This document shows, one piece after another, positions 1 to 7,863 of a DNA stretch of 64,000 nt; position 1 is the stretch's first letter; each line of letters starts with the position of its first letter. The notes beneath the pieces were generated by a model, which was given only the letters and a program-made list of their open reading frames with translations, did no database searches and was not told the origin of the DNA. The stretch covers positions 248,001-312,000 of the forward strand of contig NZ_JAKLTS010000006.1 of assembly GCF_022012445.1 (NCBI RefSeq), read 5' to 3'. Position numbers and translations under genes: made by a program. This DNA comes from Massilia sp. TS11 (GTDB taxonomy: Bacteria; Pseudomonadota; Gammaproteobacteria; Burkholderiales; Burkholderiaceae_D).

Positions 1-227
1 GCGTTGGCAACGCGACCGTCGTGCTCAATGGCTGGCAGAGCAAGATCGAGCCGGTCCTGACCTGGCGCCACACCCAGATGTACCTGGCCTGCCACCGCTC
101 GGTGCCGGACAGCCTGGTGGCGCGCATGAACAGCGCGCTCGAGGCCATGAAGCAGGACGGCACGGCGCACGCCATCGATAAAAAATACGAGCTCTGGCAA
201 GACCCGCTTGCCACGGCTTCGCGCTGA
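1..227 (+). CDS. Periplasmic solute-binding-like protein (C-terminal fragment)
   Basis: The frame is open from the first bases of the window and ends at TGA 225-227, so only the last ~75 residues are visible. The segment YLACHRSVPD, followed by a helix ending KKYELW, matches the ends of the next two genes (YLACNHDVPD...QKYASW and YLACNRALPD). It is therefore the third member of a tandem paralogous set of bacterial extracellular solute-binding family 3-like proteins. It presumably has an N-terminal export signal outside the window. Ligand unknown. The stop lies 9 bp before the next start, so the two genes are probably co-transcribed. Confidence 0.75.
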   Translation, partial: VGNATVVLNGWQSKIEPVLTWRHTQMYLACHRSVPDSLVARMNSALEAMKQDGTAHAIDKKYELWQDPLATASR

Positions 228-236
228 GGAAGGCCG

Positions 237-953
237 ATGCGTCGTCTGCTCCTGCTCTGCTGCCTCGCCCTGCCGGCCACCGCGGCCGAGCGCCTGCGCC
301 TGCTGACCGAGGAGATTCCGCCCTCGGTGATGAAGGTCGGGAATGAGATTTCCGGCTACTCGACGGAGAAGGTGCGCCTGATGATGGCGCGCGCCAAGGT
401 CGACTACAGCATCGACATGTACCCATGGACGCGCGGCTACGCGATGACCCAGAGCATGCCGAATACCTGTCTGTACGCGACCGTGCGCATCCCCGAGCGC
501 GAGGCCCTGTTCAAATGGGTCGGCCCGCTGGCCGTCAGCGACTGGATTTTGTACGGCCGCGCCAGCGACCGCCGCAAGCTGAAAGACCTGGAGGCGGCCC
601 GCCCGCTGCGCATCGGCGCCTACTACGGCGATGTGCGCGGCGACTACCTGCGCGACCGCGGCTTCCAGGTCGAGTATGTGCCCAAGGACGAACTGAACCT
701 GCAAAAGCTGATCCACGGGCGGATCGACCTGTGGGTCTCGAGCAAGCGCTTCGCCGAGATCGTCATCGCGCGCAAGGGCCTGCGCGAACAGGTGGTGCCG
801 GTGCTGACCTTCCGCCGCGCCTCGGCCTATCTGGCCTGCAACCACGATGTGCCCGACACCTTGATCCAGCGCCTCAACGCGGCCATCGCCAGCATCAACG
901 AGGACGGCAGCGGCGCCGCCATCGAGCAGAAATACGCAAGCTGGCGGGATTGA
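237..953 (+). CDS. Periplasmic solute-binding family 3-like protein
   Basis: 238 aa with a clear signal peptide (positively charged MRR, leucine-rich core, probable cleavage after ATAA at residue 17). The mature protein begins LRLLTEEIPPSVM and continues with GYSTEKVRLMM, the usual start of the type 3 periplasmic binding fold, with the second lobe near residues 125-215 (DLWVSS, YLACNHDVPD). The family binds amino acids or other small ligands for ABC import or sensing. No permease or ATPase gene is next to it, so the ligand and partner are unknown. An AGGAAGG ribosome site precedes ATG 237. It is closely similar to its downstream neighbour, sharing the REALFKWVGPL block. Confidence 0.8.
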   Translation: MRRLLLLCCLALPATAAERLRLLTEEIPPSVMKVGNEISGYSTEKVRLMMARAKVDYSIDMYPWTRGYAMTQSMPNTCLYATVRIPEREALFKWVGPLAVSDWILYGRASDRRKLKDLEAARPLRIGAYYGDVRGDYLRDRGFQVEYVPKDELNLQKLIHGRIDLWVSSKRFAEIVIARKGLREQVVPVLTFRRASAYLACNHDVPDTLIQRLNAAIASINEDGSGAAIEQKYASWRD

Positions 954-982
954 TTTCTTGCAACACCTGCTGTCGGTAATGC

Positions 983-995
983 TAGACTTGGCGGC
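983..995 (+). promoter_or_regulatory. -10 box 7 nt before ATG (predicted leaderless start)
   Basis: TAGACT at 983-988 is followed by 7 nt and ATG 996. Transcription would begin at or next to the start codon. A weak TTGCAA lies at 958-963 with a 19-bp spacer. There is no Shine-Dalgarno sequence. Confidence 0.4.
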
Positions 996-1715
996 ATGCT
1001 GCCCCTGCTGCTCCTTGCTACCGTCCTGTGCGCCTCACCGGCGCGCGCCGCGCCACTGCGCCTGGTGACGGAGGAAGTGCCGCCCTCGGTCATGAAGCAG
1101 GGCGAGCGCATCACCGGCTATTCGGCCGACAAGGTGCGCACGCTGATGGAGCGCACCCACACGCCCTACACGATGACGATGTACGCCTGGTCGCGCAGCT
1201 TCAGCCTGGCCCAGACCCAGGCCGACACCTGCGTGTTTCCGATGGCGCGTCTGCCCGAACGCGAGGCCCTGTTCAAATGGGTCGGCCCCTTGCATGCGTC
1301 CGACTGGATGCTGGTCGGCCGCGCGCGCGACCGCCATGTGCTGCGCAGCCTGGACGATGCGCGCGGCCTGCGCATCGGCTCCTACGTGGGCGACTACCGC
1401 GCCCGCACCCTGCAGGAGCATGGCCTGCAGGTCGAATTCGTGGCCGACGACGCGCTCAATATCAAGAAGCTGCTGATGGGCCGGATCGACCTGTGGGTGG
1501 CCAGCCGCCGCCATGCCGAGATCGAAATCGAACGGCGCGGCCTGAAGGGCCAACTGGTGCCGCTGCTGACCTTTCGCCGCACCGACGTCTACCTGGCCTG
1601 CAACCGCGCCCTGCCGGACGCCGAGATCGCGCGCCTGAACGCCGGCTGGCATGCGATGCTGACCGACGGCACCGTGGCCGTGATCGAAGCGCGGTATACC
1701 CAAAGCCGCGAATAG
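996..1715 (+). CDS. Periplasmic solute-binding family 3-like protein, tandem paralogue
   Basis: 239 aa, signal peptide ending about residue 18 (ASPARA). It has the same blocks as the upstream gene: LRLVTEEVPPSVMK, GYSADKVR, REALFKWVGPL, LNIKKLLMGRIDLWV, YLACNRALPD. It clearly arose by tandem duplication. There is no ribosome-binding site before ATG 996; instead TAGACT at 983-988 ends 7 nt before the start codon, so it may have its own promoter and a leaderless message. Ligand unknown; no transporter genes adjoin. Confidence 0.8.
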   Translation: MLPLLLLATVLCASPARAAPLRLVTEEVPPSVMKQGERITGYSADKVRTLMERTHTPYTMTMYAWSRSFSLAQTQADTCVFPMARLPEREALFKWVGPLHASDWMLVGRARDRHVLRSLDDARGLRIGSYVGDYRARTLQEHGLQVEFVADDALNIKKLLMGRIDLWVASRRHAEIEIERRGLKGQLVPLLTFRRTDVYLACNRALPDAEIARLNAGWHAMLTDGTVAVIEARYTQSRE

Positions 1716-1721
1716 CGGGCG

Positions 1722-1733
1722 TACAATGGACGT
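1722..1733 (+). promoter_or_regulatory. -10 box 6 nt before ATG (predicted leaderless start)
   Basis: TACAAT at 1722-1727 is followed by 6 nt and ATG 1734, with no Shine-Dalgarno sequence. The expected +1 falls on the start codon. The -35 region is poor. Confidence 0.4.
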
Positions 1734-2537
1734 ATGAAGCTGCGCGTCGTTACCTACAATATCCACAAGGGCGTATCGAGCATCGGCAGCAAACCGCGCG
1801 TGCACGCTCTGAAAAAGGCGATCGGCCTGTTGCGCGCCGACGTGCTGTTCCTGCAGGAAGTGCAGGGCCGCCATGACCGCCATGCCGAACGCTATGGCGA
1901 GCCGTTTTGGCCGAGCATGGGCCAGCACGAATTTTTCGCCGGCGACTCGCACCACGCCGCCTATGGCATGAATGCCGTGTACGACCACGGCCACCATGGC
2001 AATGCGCTGCTGTCGGTGCATCCGATTCTCGGCCAGGCCAACCACGATGTGTCCGACCACGCCTACGAGCAGCGCGGCATCCTGCACTGCGTGCTGGAAA
2101 CGGGCGCGCGCCCCGTGCACTGCTATGTCGTGCATTTCGGCCTGTTCGAGGCCGGCCGCGGGCGCCAGGCCGACCAGCTGGTGCAGGCCGTCAGCAGCTC
2201 GGCCGGGCCGGACGAGCCGGTGATCATCGCCGGCGACTTCAATGACTGGCGCAATTCCCTGTCCGAGCGCCTGCGCCAGGCCCTCGGCGTGCGTGAAGTG
2301 TTCGATGAGCTGGGCCAGAGCTCGGCGGTGGCGGCGCGCCTGCGCGCCCTGGCCGGGCGGCCGCAGCCGGGGCCGCGTCCGGCGCGCACCTTTCCCGCCC
2401 TGATGCCCTGGCTGCGCCTGGACCGCATCTACGTGCGCGGCTTCCAGGTCGAGGCGGCCGAGGTGCTGCACGGTTCGCTGTGGGGCAAGCTGTCCGACCA
2501 TGCGCCGATCGTGGCCAATCTGGCCCTGGATGCCTGA
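1734..2537 (+). CDS. Endonuclease/exonuclease/phosphatase (EEP) family protein
   Basis: 267 aa with the full EEP core: TYNIHKG (residues 7-13), metal-binding E42 in FLQEVQ, AGDFNDW in the middle, and SDHAPI at 254-259 near the C-terminus. The family hydrolyses phosphodiester bonds in nucleic acids or phospholipid head groups. No signal peptide is seen. It lies directly upstream of a ClsB-like cardiolipin synthase, the same order as ybhP-clsB in E. coli, which suggests a linked role in membrane lipid metabolism; the substrate is not known. The start follows a TACAAT box by 6 nt. Confidence 0.8.
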   Translation: MKLRVVTYNIHKGVSSIGSKPRVHALKKAIGLLRADVLFLQEVQGRHDRHAERYGEPFWPSMGQHEFFAGDSHHAAYGMNAVYDHGHHGNALLSVHPILGQANHDVSDHAYEQRGILHCVLETGARPVHCYVVHFGLFEAGRGRQADQLVQAVSSSAGPDEPVIIAGDFNDWRNSLSERLRQALGVREVFDELGQSSAVAARLRALAGRPQPGPRPARTFPALMPWLRLDRIYVRGFQVEAAEVLHGSLWGKLSDHAPIVANLALDA

Positions 2538-2542
2538 CACGC

Positions 2543-3703
2543 ATGCGAGCGGTCCGCTATCTCGGCGATAACACGGTCACGCTGCTGCACACGGGAATGG
2601 CCCTGTTCCCGGCCCTGCTTGCGGCCATCGACACGGCGCAGCAGTCGGTGTATTTCGAAACCTATATCTTTGCCGACGACGCCACCGGCCAGGCCGTGTG
2701 CGCGGCCCTGTGCCGCGCCGCCCGCCGCGGGGTGCAGGTGTATGTGATCACCGACTGGTGGGGCACGGGGCGCGTCCACAGCGCCAGCCTGCACGCGGAA
2801 CTGAGCGCGGCCGGGGCCGGCCACCGCAGCTTCAATCCCTGGTTCCGGCGCGGCGTCTCGCGCACCCACCGCAAGCTGTGCGTGGTCGACCGGCGCGAGG
2901 CCTTCGTCGGCGGCATCAACACCAATGACGATCTGCTCAGCGACGACGGCAGCGCCCAGCCGCTGCCGGCCCCGCGCTGGGATTTCGCAGTCCATGTGCG
3001 CGGGCCGCTGGTGGCGCCGATCCACGAGGAGCTGCAGGCCCAGTGGGCGCGCCTGGGCCGCCTGTCGCTGCTGCGCCGGATCGGCCTGTACCGCGACCTG
3101 CGCCGCTTCCAGCGCTCGCAGCCGGGCCAGCCGACGGAGGCCGGCTTCGTCGTGCGCGACAATCTGCGCAACCGCGCGATGATCCAGCGCGCCTACCTGC
3201 AGGCGATTGCGAATGCGCGCGACAGCGTGCTGATGGCCAATCCCTATTTTGCGCCGGGACGCAAATTCCGCGCCGCCCTGGCCCACGCGGCGCGCCGTGG
3301 CGTGCGTGTGCGCCTGCTGATCGGGGTCGGCGAGCATGCGCTGCAGGACGCCGTCGCCAAGGCTTTCTACCCGCGCCTGCTGGCCGATGGCGTCGAGGTG
3401 ATCGAATACCGCAAGACCCAGCTGCACGGCAAGGTGGCCGTGGTCGACGGCGTCTGGGCGACGGTCGGCTCGAGCAATGTCGACGGCCTGTCGCTGTTCG
3501 TCAACCAGGAAGCGAACGTGGTCGTGCGCGACGCCCGTTTCGCGGCCGATCTGCGCCACCGGATCGAGGCGGCCATGGCCGAGGGCGTGGCCGTCAGCCC
3601 GGTCGACTTTGCCAACATCCCGTGGCAGCGCCGCCTCGGCTACAGCCTCGCCTACTGGATCTACCGCGCCCTGATGCGCGTGTTCGCGATAGGATATGCG
3701 TGA
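2543..3703 (+). CDS. clsB: Cardiolipin synthase B-type phospholipase D family protein
   Basis: 386 aa from ATG 2543, chosen over an in-frame start at 2480 because that would run 58 bp into the EEP gene. It has two HKD motifs: HRKLCVVD (H109, K111, D116) and HGKVAVVD (H295, K297, D302), each followed by a Gly/Ser/Asn-rich strand (GGINTND, GSSNVD). This is the phospholipase D/cardiolipin synthase fold. There are no N-terminal membrane helices, as expected for ClsB rather than ClsA. Likely reaction: phosphatidyl transfer making cardiolipin or related anionic lipids at the inner membrane. Its stop overlaps the next start (TGATG). Confidence 0.85.
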   Translation: MRAVRYLGDNTVTLLHTGMALFPALLAAIDTAQQSVYFETYIFADDATGQAVCAALCRAARRGVQVYVITDWWGTGRVHSASLHAELSAAGAGHRSFNPWFRRGVSRTHRKLCVVDRREAFVGGINTNDDLLSDDGSAQPLPAPRWDFAVHVRGPLVAPIHEELQAQWARLGRLSLLRRIGLYRDLRRFQRSQPGQPTEAGFVVRDNLRNRAMIQRAYLQAIANARDSVLMANPYFAPGRKFRAALAHAARRGVRVRLLIGVGEHALQDAVAKAFYPRLLADGVEVIEYRKTQLHGKVAVVDGVWATVGSSNVDGLSLFVNQEANVVVRDARFAADLRHRIEAAMAEGVAVSPVDFANIPWQRRLGYSLAYWIYRALMRVFAIGYA

Positions 3704-4074
3704 TGGATGATTACCGGATCGACAAATGGCTGTGGGCGGCGCGTTTTTTCAAGACGCGCTCGCTGGCGGCCCAGGCCGTGGACGGCGGGCGCGTGCGCCT
3801 CGGCGGCGAACGCATCAAGCCGGCGCGCACGGTGCGCCTGGGCGAGGTCTACCAGATCGACAATGGCGCGGAGCAGTGGGAAGTGGTGGTGCGCGGCCTG
3901 TCGGCCCAGCGCGGCCCGGCCACGGTGGCGCGCACCCTGTATGAGGAAACCGCCGACAGCCTGGCGCGCCGTGCCCTCAATGCCGAGAACCGGCGCCTGT
4001 TCCCCGAGCCGGGCCTGAGCATCAAGGGCCGCCCCACCAAGCGCGACCGGCGCCGCCTCGACGAGCTGCCCTAG
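3703..4074 (+). CDS. hslR: S4-domain RNA-binding protein Hsp15
   Basis: 123 aa; ATG 3703 overlaps the clsB stop by one base. The N-terminal S4 RNA-binding fold (about residues 4-65, starting RIDKWLWAARFFKTR) is followed by a basic tail ending KGRPTKRDRRRLDELP, the standard Hsp15 layout and size. The family binds the free 50S subunit still carrying a nascent chain and helps recycle it after heat stress. Its stop codon abuts the stop codon of the convergent response regulator gene (TAG then TTA), leaving no terminator space. Confidence 0.88.
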   Translation: MDDYRIDKWLWAARFFKTRSLAAQAVDGGRVRLGGERIKPARTVRLGEVYQIDNGAEQWEVVVRGLSAQRGPATVARTLYEETADSLARRALNAENRRLFPEPGLSIKGRPTKRDRRRLDELP

Positions 4075-4716
4075 TTACACGTAGCCGAGTTCCATGGCGC
4101 GCAGCACGGCGCGCACGCGGTCGCGCACCCCGAGTTTCGACAGGATGTTCGAGACGTGGTTCTTGATCGTGCCTTCGCTCGGGCCGAGCGTGGCGCCGAT
4201 CTCGCGGTTGTTCAGGCCGGCCGCCATCAGATGCAGGATTTCGATTTCGCGCGCCGACAGCGGATCGGGCAGGGGCGAGGCGTCAAAGCCGGTCGGATGG
4301 CGCGCCACGGCCGCCAGCAATCGCTCGGTCAGCACCGGGCGGAACACGGTGCCGCCCGCGGCCACCGCGCGGATCGCCTCGGCCAGGCGTTCGAGCGAAA
4401 TGTCCTTCAGCAGAAAGCCGCGCGCGCCGGCGCGCATGCCGGCGAACAGCACGGCGTCGTCGTCGAAGGTGGTCAGCAGAATCGTCGGCGGCAGGTCGCC
4501 GCGGGCGCCCAGGGCCTCGAGCACGGCCAGGCCGTCCATGCCGGGCATGCGCACGTCGAGCAGCAGCACGGCCGGCGGCGCGGCGGCGATACTGGCCAGC
4601 GCGGCGACGCCGTCGCCGGCTTCGGCCTGCACGCGGATGTCGGGCGTCAGGGCCAGCAGGCCGCTGATCCCGCTGCGTACGAGCTGCTGGTCGTCGACCA
4701 GAGTCACTTCGATCAT
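4075..4716 (-). CDS. NarL/LuxR-family response regulator
   Basis: 213 aa. The receiver domain has the acidic pair VDD at residues 8-9, phospho-acceptor D54 (LLLDVRMPGMDG), T82/T83 and K104. A LuxR-type helix-turn-helix covers about residues 147-205 (LSAREIEILHLMAAG, TIKNHVSNILSKLG). The start overlaps the kinase stop by 4 bp (ATGA), so the two are translationally coupled. It probably binds the 13-bp inverted repeat at 5981-6021 that lies between this operon and the divergent peptidase gene (inference). Confidence 0.9.
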   Translation of the reverse strand: MIEVTLVDDQQLVRSGISGLLALTPDIRVQAEAGDGVAALASIAAAPPAVLLLDVRMPGMDGLAVLEALGARGDLPPTILLTTFDDDAVLFAGMRAGARGFLLKDISLERLAEAIRAVAAGGTVFRPVLTERLLAAVARHPTGFDASPLPDPLSAREIEILHLMAAGLNNREIGATLGPSEGTIKNHVSNILSKLGVRDRVRAVLRAMELGYV

Positions 4717-5945
4717 GTTTGCCACTCCAAAGGGATACGCGCGTGCAGGCTGAAGCCGGCGCCGGGCCGGGCCGTGCAATGCAGGCTGCCGCCGACGGCA
4801 GCCACGCGCTCGCGCAGCCCGCGCAGGCCATTGCCCTCGGCCGCCGCGCCGCCGCGGCCGTCGTCGGTGACCTCGATCTCGAGGGCGCCGGCGCTGGCCT
4901 GCACGCGCACCCGGATCTGGCTGGCCGCCGCGTGGCGCAGCGCATTGGTCAGGCCTTCCTGCACCAGATGGAAGGCGCAGTCGGCGATCAGGGGCGCGTC
5001 CAGTGGCGGCGCGTCGAAGTCCAGGCTGACCGGCGGCGCCGGCACGGCCGCGCACAGCGCGCGCAGGGCCGGCTCCAGATCGAGCCCGAGGCGCGCGCGT
5101 TCGGCACTGATCACGGCGCGCACCTCGGCCAGCAGATCGCGCGCCAGGCCACGCGCCACATCGAGCGCGGGCGGCACCGGCGCGCTCTGGCGCGCGGCCA
5201 GGTCCAGATGCAGGTGCAGGGCGGTCAGGTGGTGGCCGATGGCGTCGTGCAGATTGCGCGCGATGCGCCCGCGCTCCGAGCTGCGCACCATGTCGGCCAG
5301 CAGGCGTTGGGTGGCCAGCAGTTCGCCATGCGCCTGCTGCAGGCGCAGGCGCGCGCTGCGTTCGCGCGCCATCAGGTGGCCGACGCCGACGGCCACGCTC
5401 TGCAGCAGGGCCGTCAGGCCGATCTTGATCAGCCACGGGAAGTCGGGCGGGGCCTGGCCCACGCCCAGGGCCAGTATCAGCAACTGGGTGGCCGGGGTGG
5501 CCAGCACGATCAGCAGCAGCCAGCGGCGCGCGGCGCGCCACGGCAGCAGATAGCCGACCGCCAGCAGTGTGAAGTAGAGCAGGTCGGCCGCGGCGAACAG
5601 GGCCAGCGCGCTCTGCACGCCGAGCCAGAAGCGCAGGCGCGCCGGCGTGGCCGGCCGGGCCGGATCGCTGGCGGTCCAGAAGGCCCAGGCGAACAGGGCG
5701 TAGGCGAGGGCGGCGCCGCCGTTGTACAGAGCCGTGTTCAGGGCCATCCGCGCGCTGCCCGCATAGCTGGCGCTCGGTGGAGCGCTCATCAGGTTGGCCA
5801 GGGCCTGGGCGCTGGCGGCCAGTGGCAGATTGCCCAGGCCCGCATAGGTCGCATGGGCGACCCACTGGGCGCCGGCGGTGATGGCGATGAAGGCCAGGCA
5901 GGGCACGAGGCCCGCCAGGCCGAAAGGATGGCGTGGTTTCCACAT
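4713..5945 (-). CDS. DesK/LiaS-type sensor histidine kinase
   Basis: 410 aa. About six hydrophobic segments fill residues 10-190, then a HisKA_3 dimerisation domain with phospho-acceptor H233 (ARNLHDAIGHHL) and an ATPase domain with N334 (NALRHA), DDGRGG (361-366) and GLRGLRER (374-380). Sensing is therefore by the membrane domain or from within the bilayer, not by a periplasmic domain. ATG 5945 was chosen because membrane segment 1 begins right after it. TACAGT lies only 6 nt upstream on the same strand, so the message may be leaderless. Signal unknown. Confidence 0.88.
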   Translation of the reverse strand: MWKPRHPFGLAGLVPCLAFIAITAGAQWVAHATYAGLGNLPLAASAQALANLMSAPPSASYAGSARMALNTALYNGGAALAYALFAWAFWTASDPARPATPARLRFWLGVQSALALFAAADLLYFTLLAVGYLLPWRAARRWLLLIVLATPATQLLILALGVGQAPPDFPWLIKIGLTALLQSVAVGVGHLMARERSARLRLQQAHGELLATQRLLADMVRSSERGRIARNLHDAIGHHLTALHLHLDLAARQSAPVPPALDVARGLARDLLAEVRAVISAERARLGLDLEPALRALCAAVPAPPVSLDFDAPPLDAPLIADCAFHLVQEGLTNALRHAAASQIRVRVQASAGALEIEVTDDGRGGAAAEGNGLRGLRERVAAVGGSLHCTARPGAGFSLHARIPLEWQT

Positions 5946-5957
5946 AGCGTGACTGTA
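5946..5957 (-). promoter_or_regulatory. -10 box of the kinase operon, 6 nt before ATG
   Basis: On the minus strand TACAGT (5957-5952) is followed by CACGCT and ATG 5945. The same hexamer serves the divergent gene. No Shine-Dalgarno sequence is present, which predicts a leaderless kinase mRNA. Confidence 0.45.
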
Positions 5958-5980
5958 GCGCGAAACGGCCGCATGCAGAC

Positions 5981-6021
5981 TGTGCCGAAAGTCATGGCGG
6001 CCGGCTGCGACTTTCGGCACA
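5981..6021. promoter_or_regulatory. 13-bp perfect inverted repeat, probable response-regulator operator
   Basis: TGTGCCGAAAGTC (5981-5993) and its exact reverse complement (6009-6021) are separated by 15 nt; arm centres are 28 bp apart. The right arm ends 22 bp before TACAGT (6044-6049) of the peptidase gene. The left arm ends 23 bp before TACAGT of the kinase operon on the other strand. A factor bound here would abut both -35 regions, consistent with bidirectional activation by the NarL-family regulator encoded at 4075-4716 (inference). Confidence 0.65.
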
Positions 6022-6043
6022 TGTGCGGCGGCGCGCGCCTGCG

Positions 6044-6049
6044 TACAGT
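6044..6049 (+). promoter_or_regulatory. -10 box of the S41 peptidase gene
   Basis: TACAGT, predicted +1 near 6056, with a 26-nt leader and an AGGAAG ribosome site before ATG 6082. The -35 position (about 6021-6026) is poor and touches the right arm of the inverted repeat, as in activator-dependent promoters. Confidence 0.4.
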
Positions 6050-6081
6050 AGCAGGCCTGTTCACTACGAGGAAGCGATACC

Positions 6082-7122
6082 ATGCGAGCCCCAACCCTTT
6101 GCGCCGCCGCGCTGCTGGCCGGTCTGCTCAGTGCCTGCGGCGGCGGCCCCAGCGCCAGCCTGAATGTCACCGTCACCGCCCCGGCCGGCTGGAGCCAGGA
6201 GCAGGCCCTGAGCCAGTTCGACAGCCTGTGGTCGACCTTCGACCGCGACTATGCCCATTTCGAGGACAAGCAGATCGACTGGGACGCGCTGCGCAGCGAA
6301 TTCCGGCCCCAGGCCGCGGCCAGCAAATCCCAGCCCGAGCTGCAGGCCGTGCTGCTGCAGATGCTGGGCCGCCTGCACGATCTGCATGTGCATTTCGACG
6401 GTCCCAACGGCAGCCAGCTGGCCAGCTATACGAATCCGCGCGCCGCGAATGTCGACCTGAACCTGCTGGCCAACTGGTTCAAGGGGCAGCAGGGCGTGCT
6501 GCTGCGCGACGAGCTGGGCTATGCGCGGGTGCCGGGCGGCGCCTATGTCGGCATCCGCAGCTGGCGCAATGGCGCCTTCAGCGTGGCCGACATCGACCAG
6601 CTGTTCGAGCAGCTGCGCGACAGCCCGGCCCTGATCATCGATGTGCGCATGAACGGCGGCGGCGATGACAGCCTGGCGGCCGCCTTTGGCGCGCGCCTGC
6701 TCGAACAGAGCCGCGTCATGCATTACACCAAGACGCGCAATGGCGCGCGCCACAGCGACTTCACCCCGCTCGAAGCGCGCATCGTGGAGCCGCGCGGGCC
6801 CTGGACCTACCGCGGCAAGCTGATCGTGCTGACCGGCGCCGCCAGCGCGAGCAGCACCGAAAGCTTCCTCAGTCTGCTGCACGGCCTGCCGAATGTGATC
6901 CTGCTCGGCGAGCGCAGCGCCGGCGCCAGCGGTAATCCGGCCAGCTACCGCCTGAATGCCGACTGGAGCTACACGGTGCCGCGCTGGGTCGCCTATGCGG
7001 GCGACACGCAGCCGATCGAAGACCGCGGCATTCTGCCCGATGTGACGGTGGTGGCGGCCGCGGCCGATTTCGCGGCCGGGCGCGACCCGGTGCTGGAAGC
7101 GGCCCTGGCGCGCCTGAAGTGA
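6082..7122 (+). CDS. S41-family (C-terminal processing/tricorn-like) peptidase lipoprotein
   Basis: 346 aa. A lipoprotein signal ends LLSAC with lipid-attachment C19 and a following GGG. The S41 core includes GRLHDLHVHF (97-106), IIDVRMNGGG (185-194) and the nucleophile region GAASASSTE with probable S255. The lysine expected after the nucleophile in the Ser-Lys type is not evident (GERSAGASGNP), so this is closer to the tricorn-core group. No complete PDZ domain is obvious. It is divergent from the two-component operon and probably its regulated target, acting in the periplasm or outer membrane. Substrate unknown. Confidence 0.82.
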   Translation: MRAPTLCAAALLAGLLSACGGGPSASLNVTVTAPAGWSQEQALSQFDSLWSTFDRDYAHFEDKQIDWDALRSEFRPQAAASKSQPELQAVLLQMLGRLHDLHVHFDGPNGSQLASYTNPRAANVDLNLLANWFKGQQGVLLRDELGYARVPGGAYVGIRSWRNGAFSVADIDQLFEQLRDSPALIIDVRMNGGGDDSLAAAFGARLLEQSRVMHYTKTRNGARHSDFTPLEARIVEPRGPWTYRGKLIVLTGAASASSTESFLSLLHGLPNVILLGERSAGASGNPASYRLNADWSYTVPRWVAYAGDTQPIEDRGILPDVTVVAAAADFAAGRDPVLEAALARLK

Positions 7123-7124
7123 GC

Positions 7125-7136
7125 TAGACTCGCGGC
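7125..7136 (+). promoter_or_regulatory. -10 box 6 nt before ATG (predicted leaderless start)
   Basis: TAGACT at 7125-7130, then 6 nt, then ATG 7137; no Shine-Dalgarno sequence. It lies between the peptidase stop and the next gene. Confidence 0.4.
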
Positions 7137-7802
7137 ATGTTCAGCCTGCTCATGATGCTGGCCGCCGCCCCGGCCGCGGCCCCGCTCAGCCAGCCCTACC
7201 GGCCCCTGTATGCCGAGCTGCAGCGCTTCCAGCAGGAGCAGGCGCGCCTCTACCCGGACCTGCAGGTGCGCGTCGTCACCTGGCCGCGCCAGAGCGGAGT
7301 GGCGCTCGACGGCCTGGTGCTCAGCCTGCGCTCGCACAGCGTCGCGCGCTCGCTGCCCTATCAGCTGTTCGGCGGGGTCGACCTGCCGCTCGATGCGGTC
7401 GCCGAGCGCGAGGACGCGGTGGTGTCGGTCAACCGCCCGGCCGCCAGCCTCGGCCTGAGCCTGCAGTACGCGGTGGCGATCCGGCCCGATGGCCGCTATC
7501 CGCTCGCGCGACTGCGCGCGGCCTGCGAGCAGGGCTTGCAGAAAGTGAAGTCCTTCTCCGTCGGCCACCGCCTGCGCCTGGCCAGCCAGCACTGCGCCGG
7601 CCTGGTCATGCGGTTTCAGACCCAGCCGGCCGTGGTCAGCCTGCACCCTGTCGCATTACCGCCACGGCCGCTGGCGGCCGTCACGCGCCGCCTGTTCGGC
7701 CTGCCCGTGCAGGAGGTGACGCTGCGCTTTGCCAGCCTGCCGGCCGCCGGTGAAGTGCGCACGGGGGCCGCGCCCGAGGTGATTGATTTCATTTTTGAAT
7801 AA
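7137..7802 (+). CDS. Hypothetical exported protein
   Basis: 221 aa, not recognised as a known family. A short hydrophobic N-terminus ending in an Ala/Pro run (residues 1-16) looks like a signal peptide. The rest contains no membrane segment; it has two cysteines (in AACEQG and HCAGL) that could form a disulfide, and ends with an acidic IDFIFE. It sits 14 bp after the S41 peptidase gene on the same strand, so it may share its transcript, although a TAGACT box lies 6 nt before its ATG. Confidence 0.6.
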   Translation: MFSLLMMLAAAPAAAPLSQPYRPLYAELQRFQQEQARLYPDLQVRVVTWPRQSGVALDGLVLSLRSHSVARSLPYQLFGGVDLPLDAVAEREDAVVSVNRPAASLGLSLQYAVAIRPDGRYPLARLRAACEQGLQKVKSFSVGHRLRLASQHCAGLVMRFQTQPAVVSLHPVALPPRPLAAVTRRLFGLPVQEVTLRFASLPAAGEVRTGAAPEVIDFIFE

Positions 7803-7821
7803 GCCTCATCACGCGCGCTTC

Positions 7822-7836
7822 TGCTGCGGTGCAGCA
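7822..7836 (+). terminator. Small hairpin after the hypothetical gene, weak terminator candidate
   Basis: TGCTGC and GCAGCA form a 6-bp stem with a 3-nt loop, 20 nt after the stop at 7802. No T tract follows, so termination is uncertain. Confidence 0.25.
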
Positions 7837-7863
7837 ATAGAACATCACTTCTAAACTTCCCGT

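Noticed and set aside
2480-2542. A longer N-terminus for the ClsB-like protein starting at 2480
   Set aside because: It would overlap the EEP gene by 58 bp, and the extra residues do not resemble the family.
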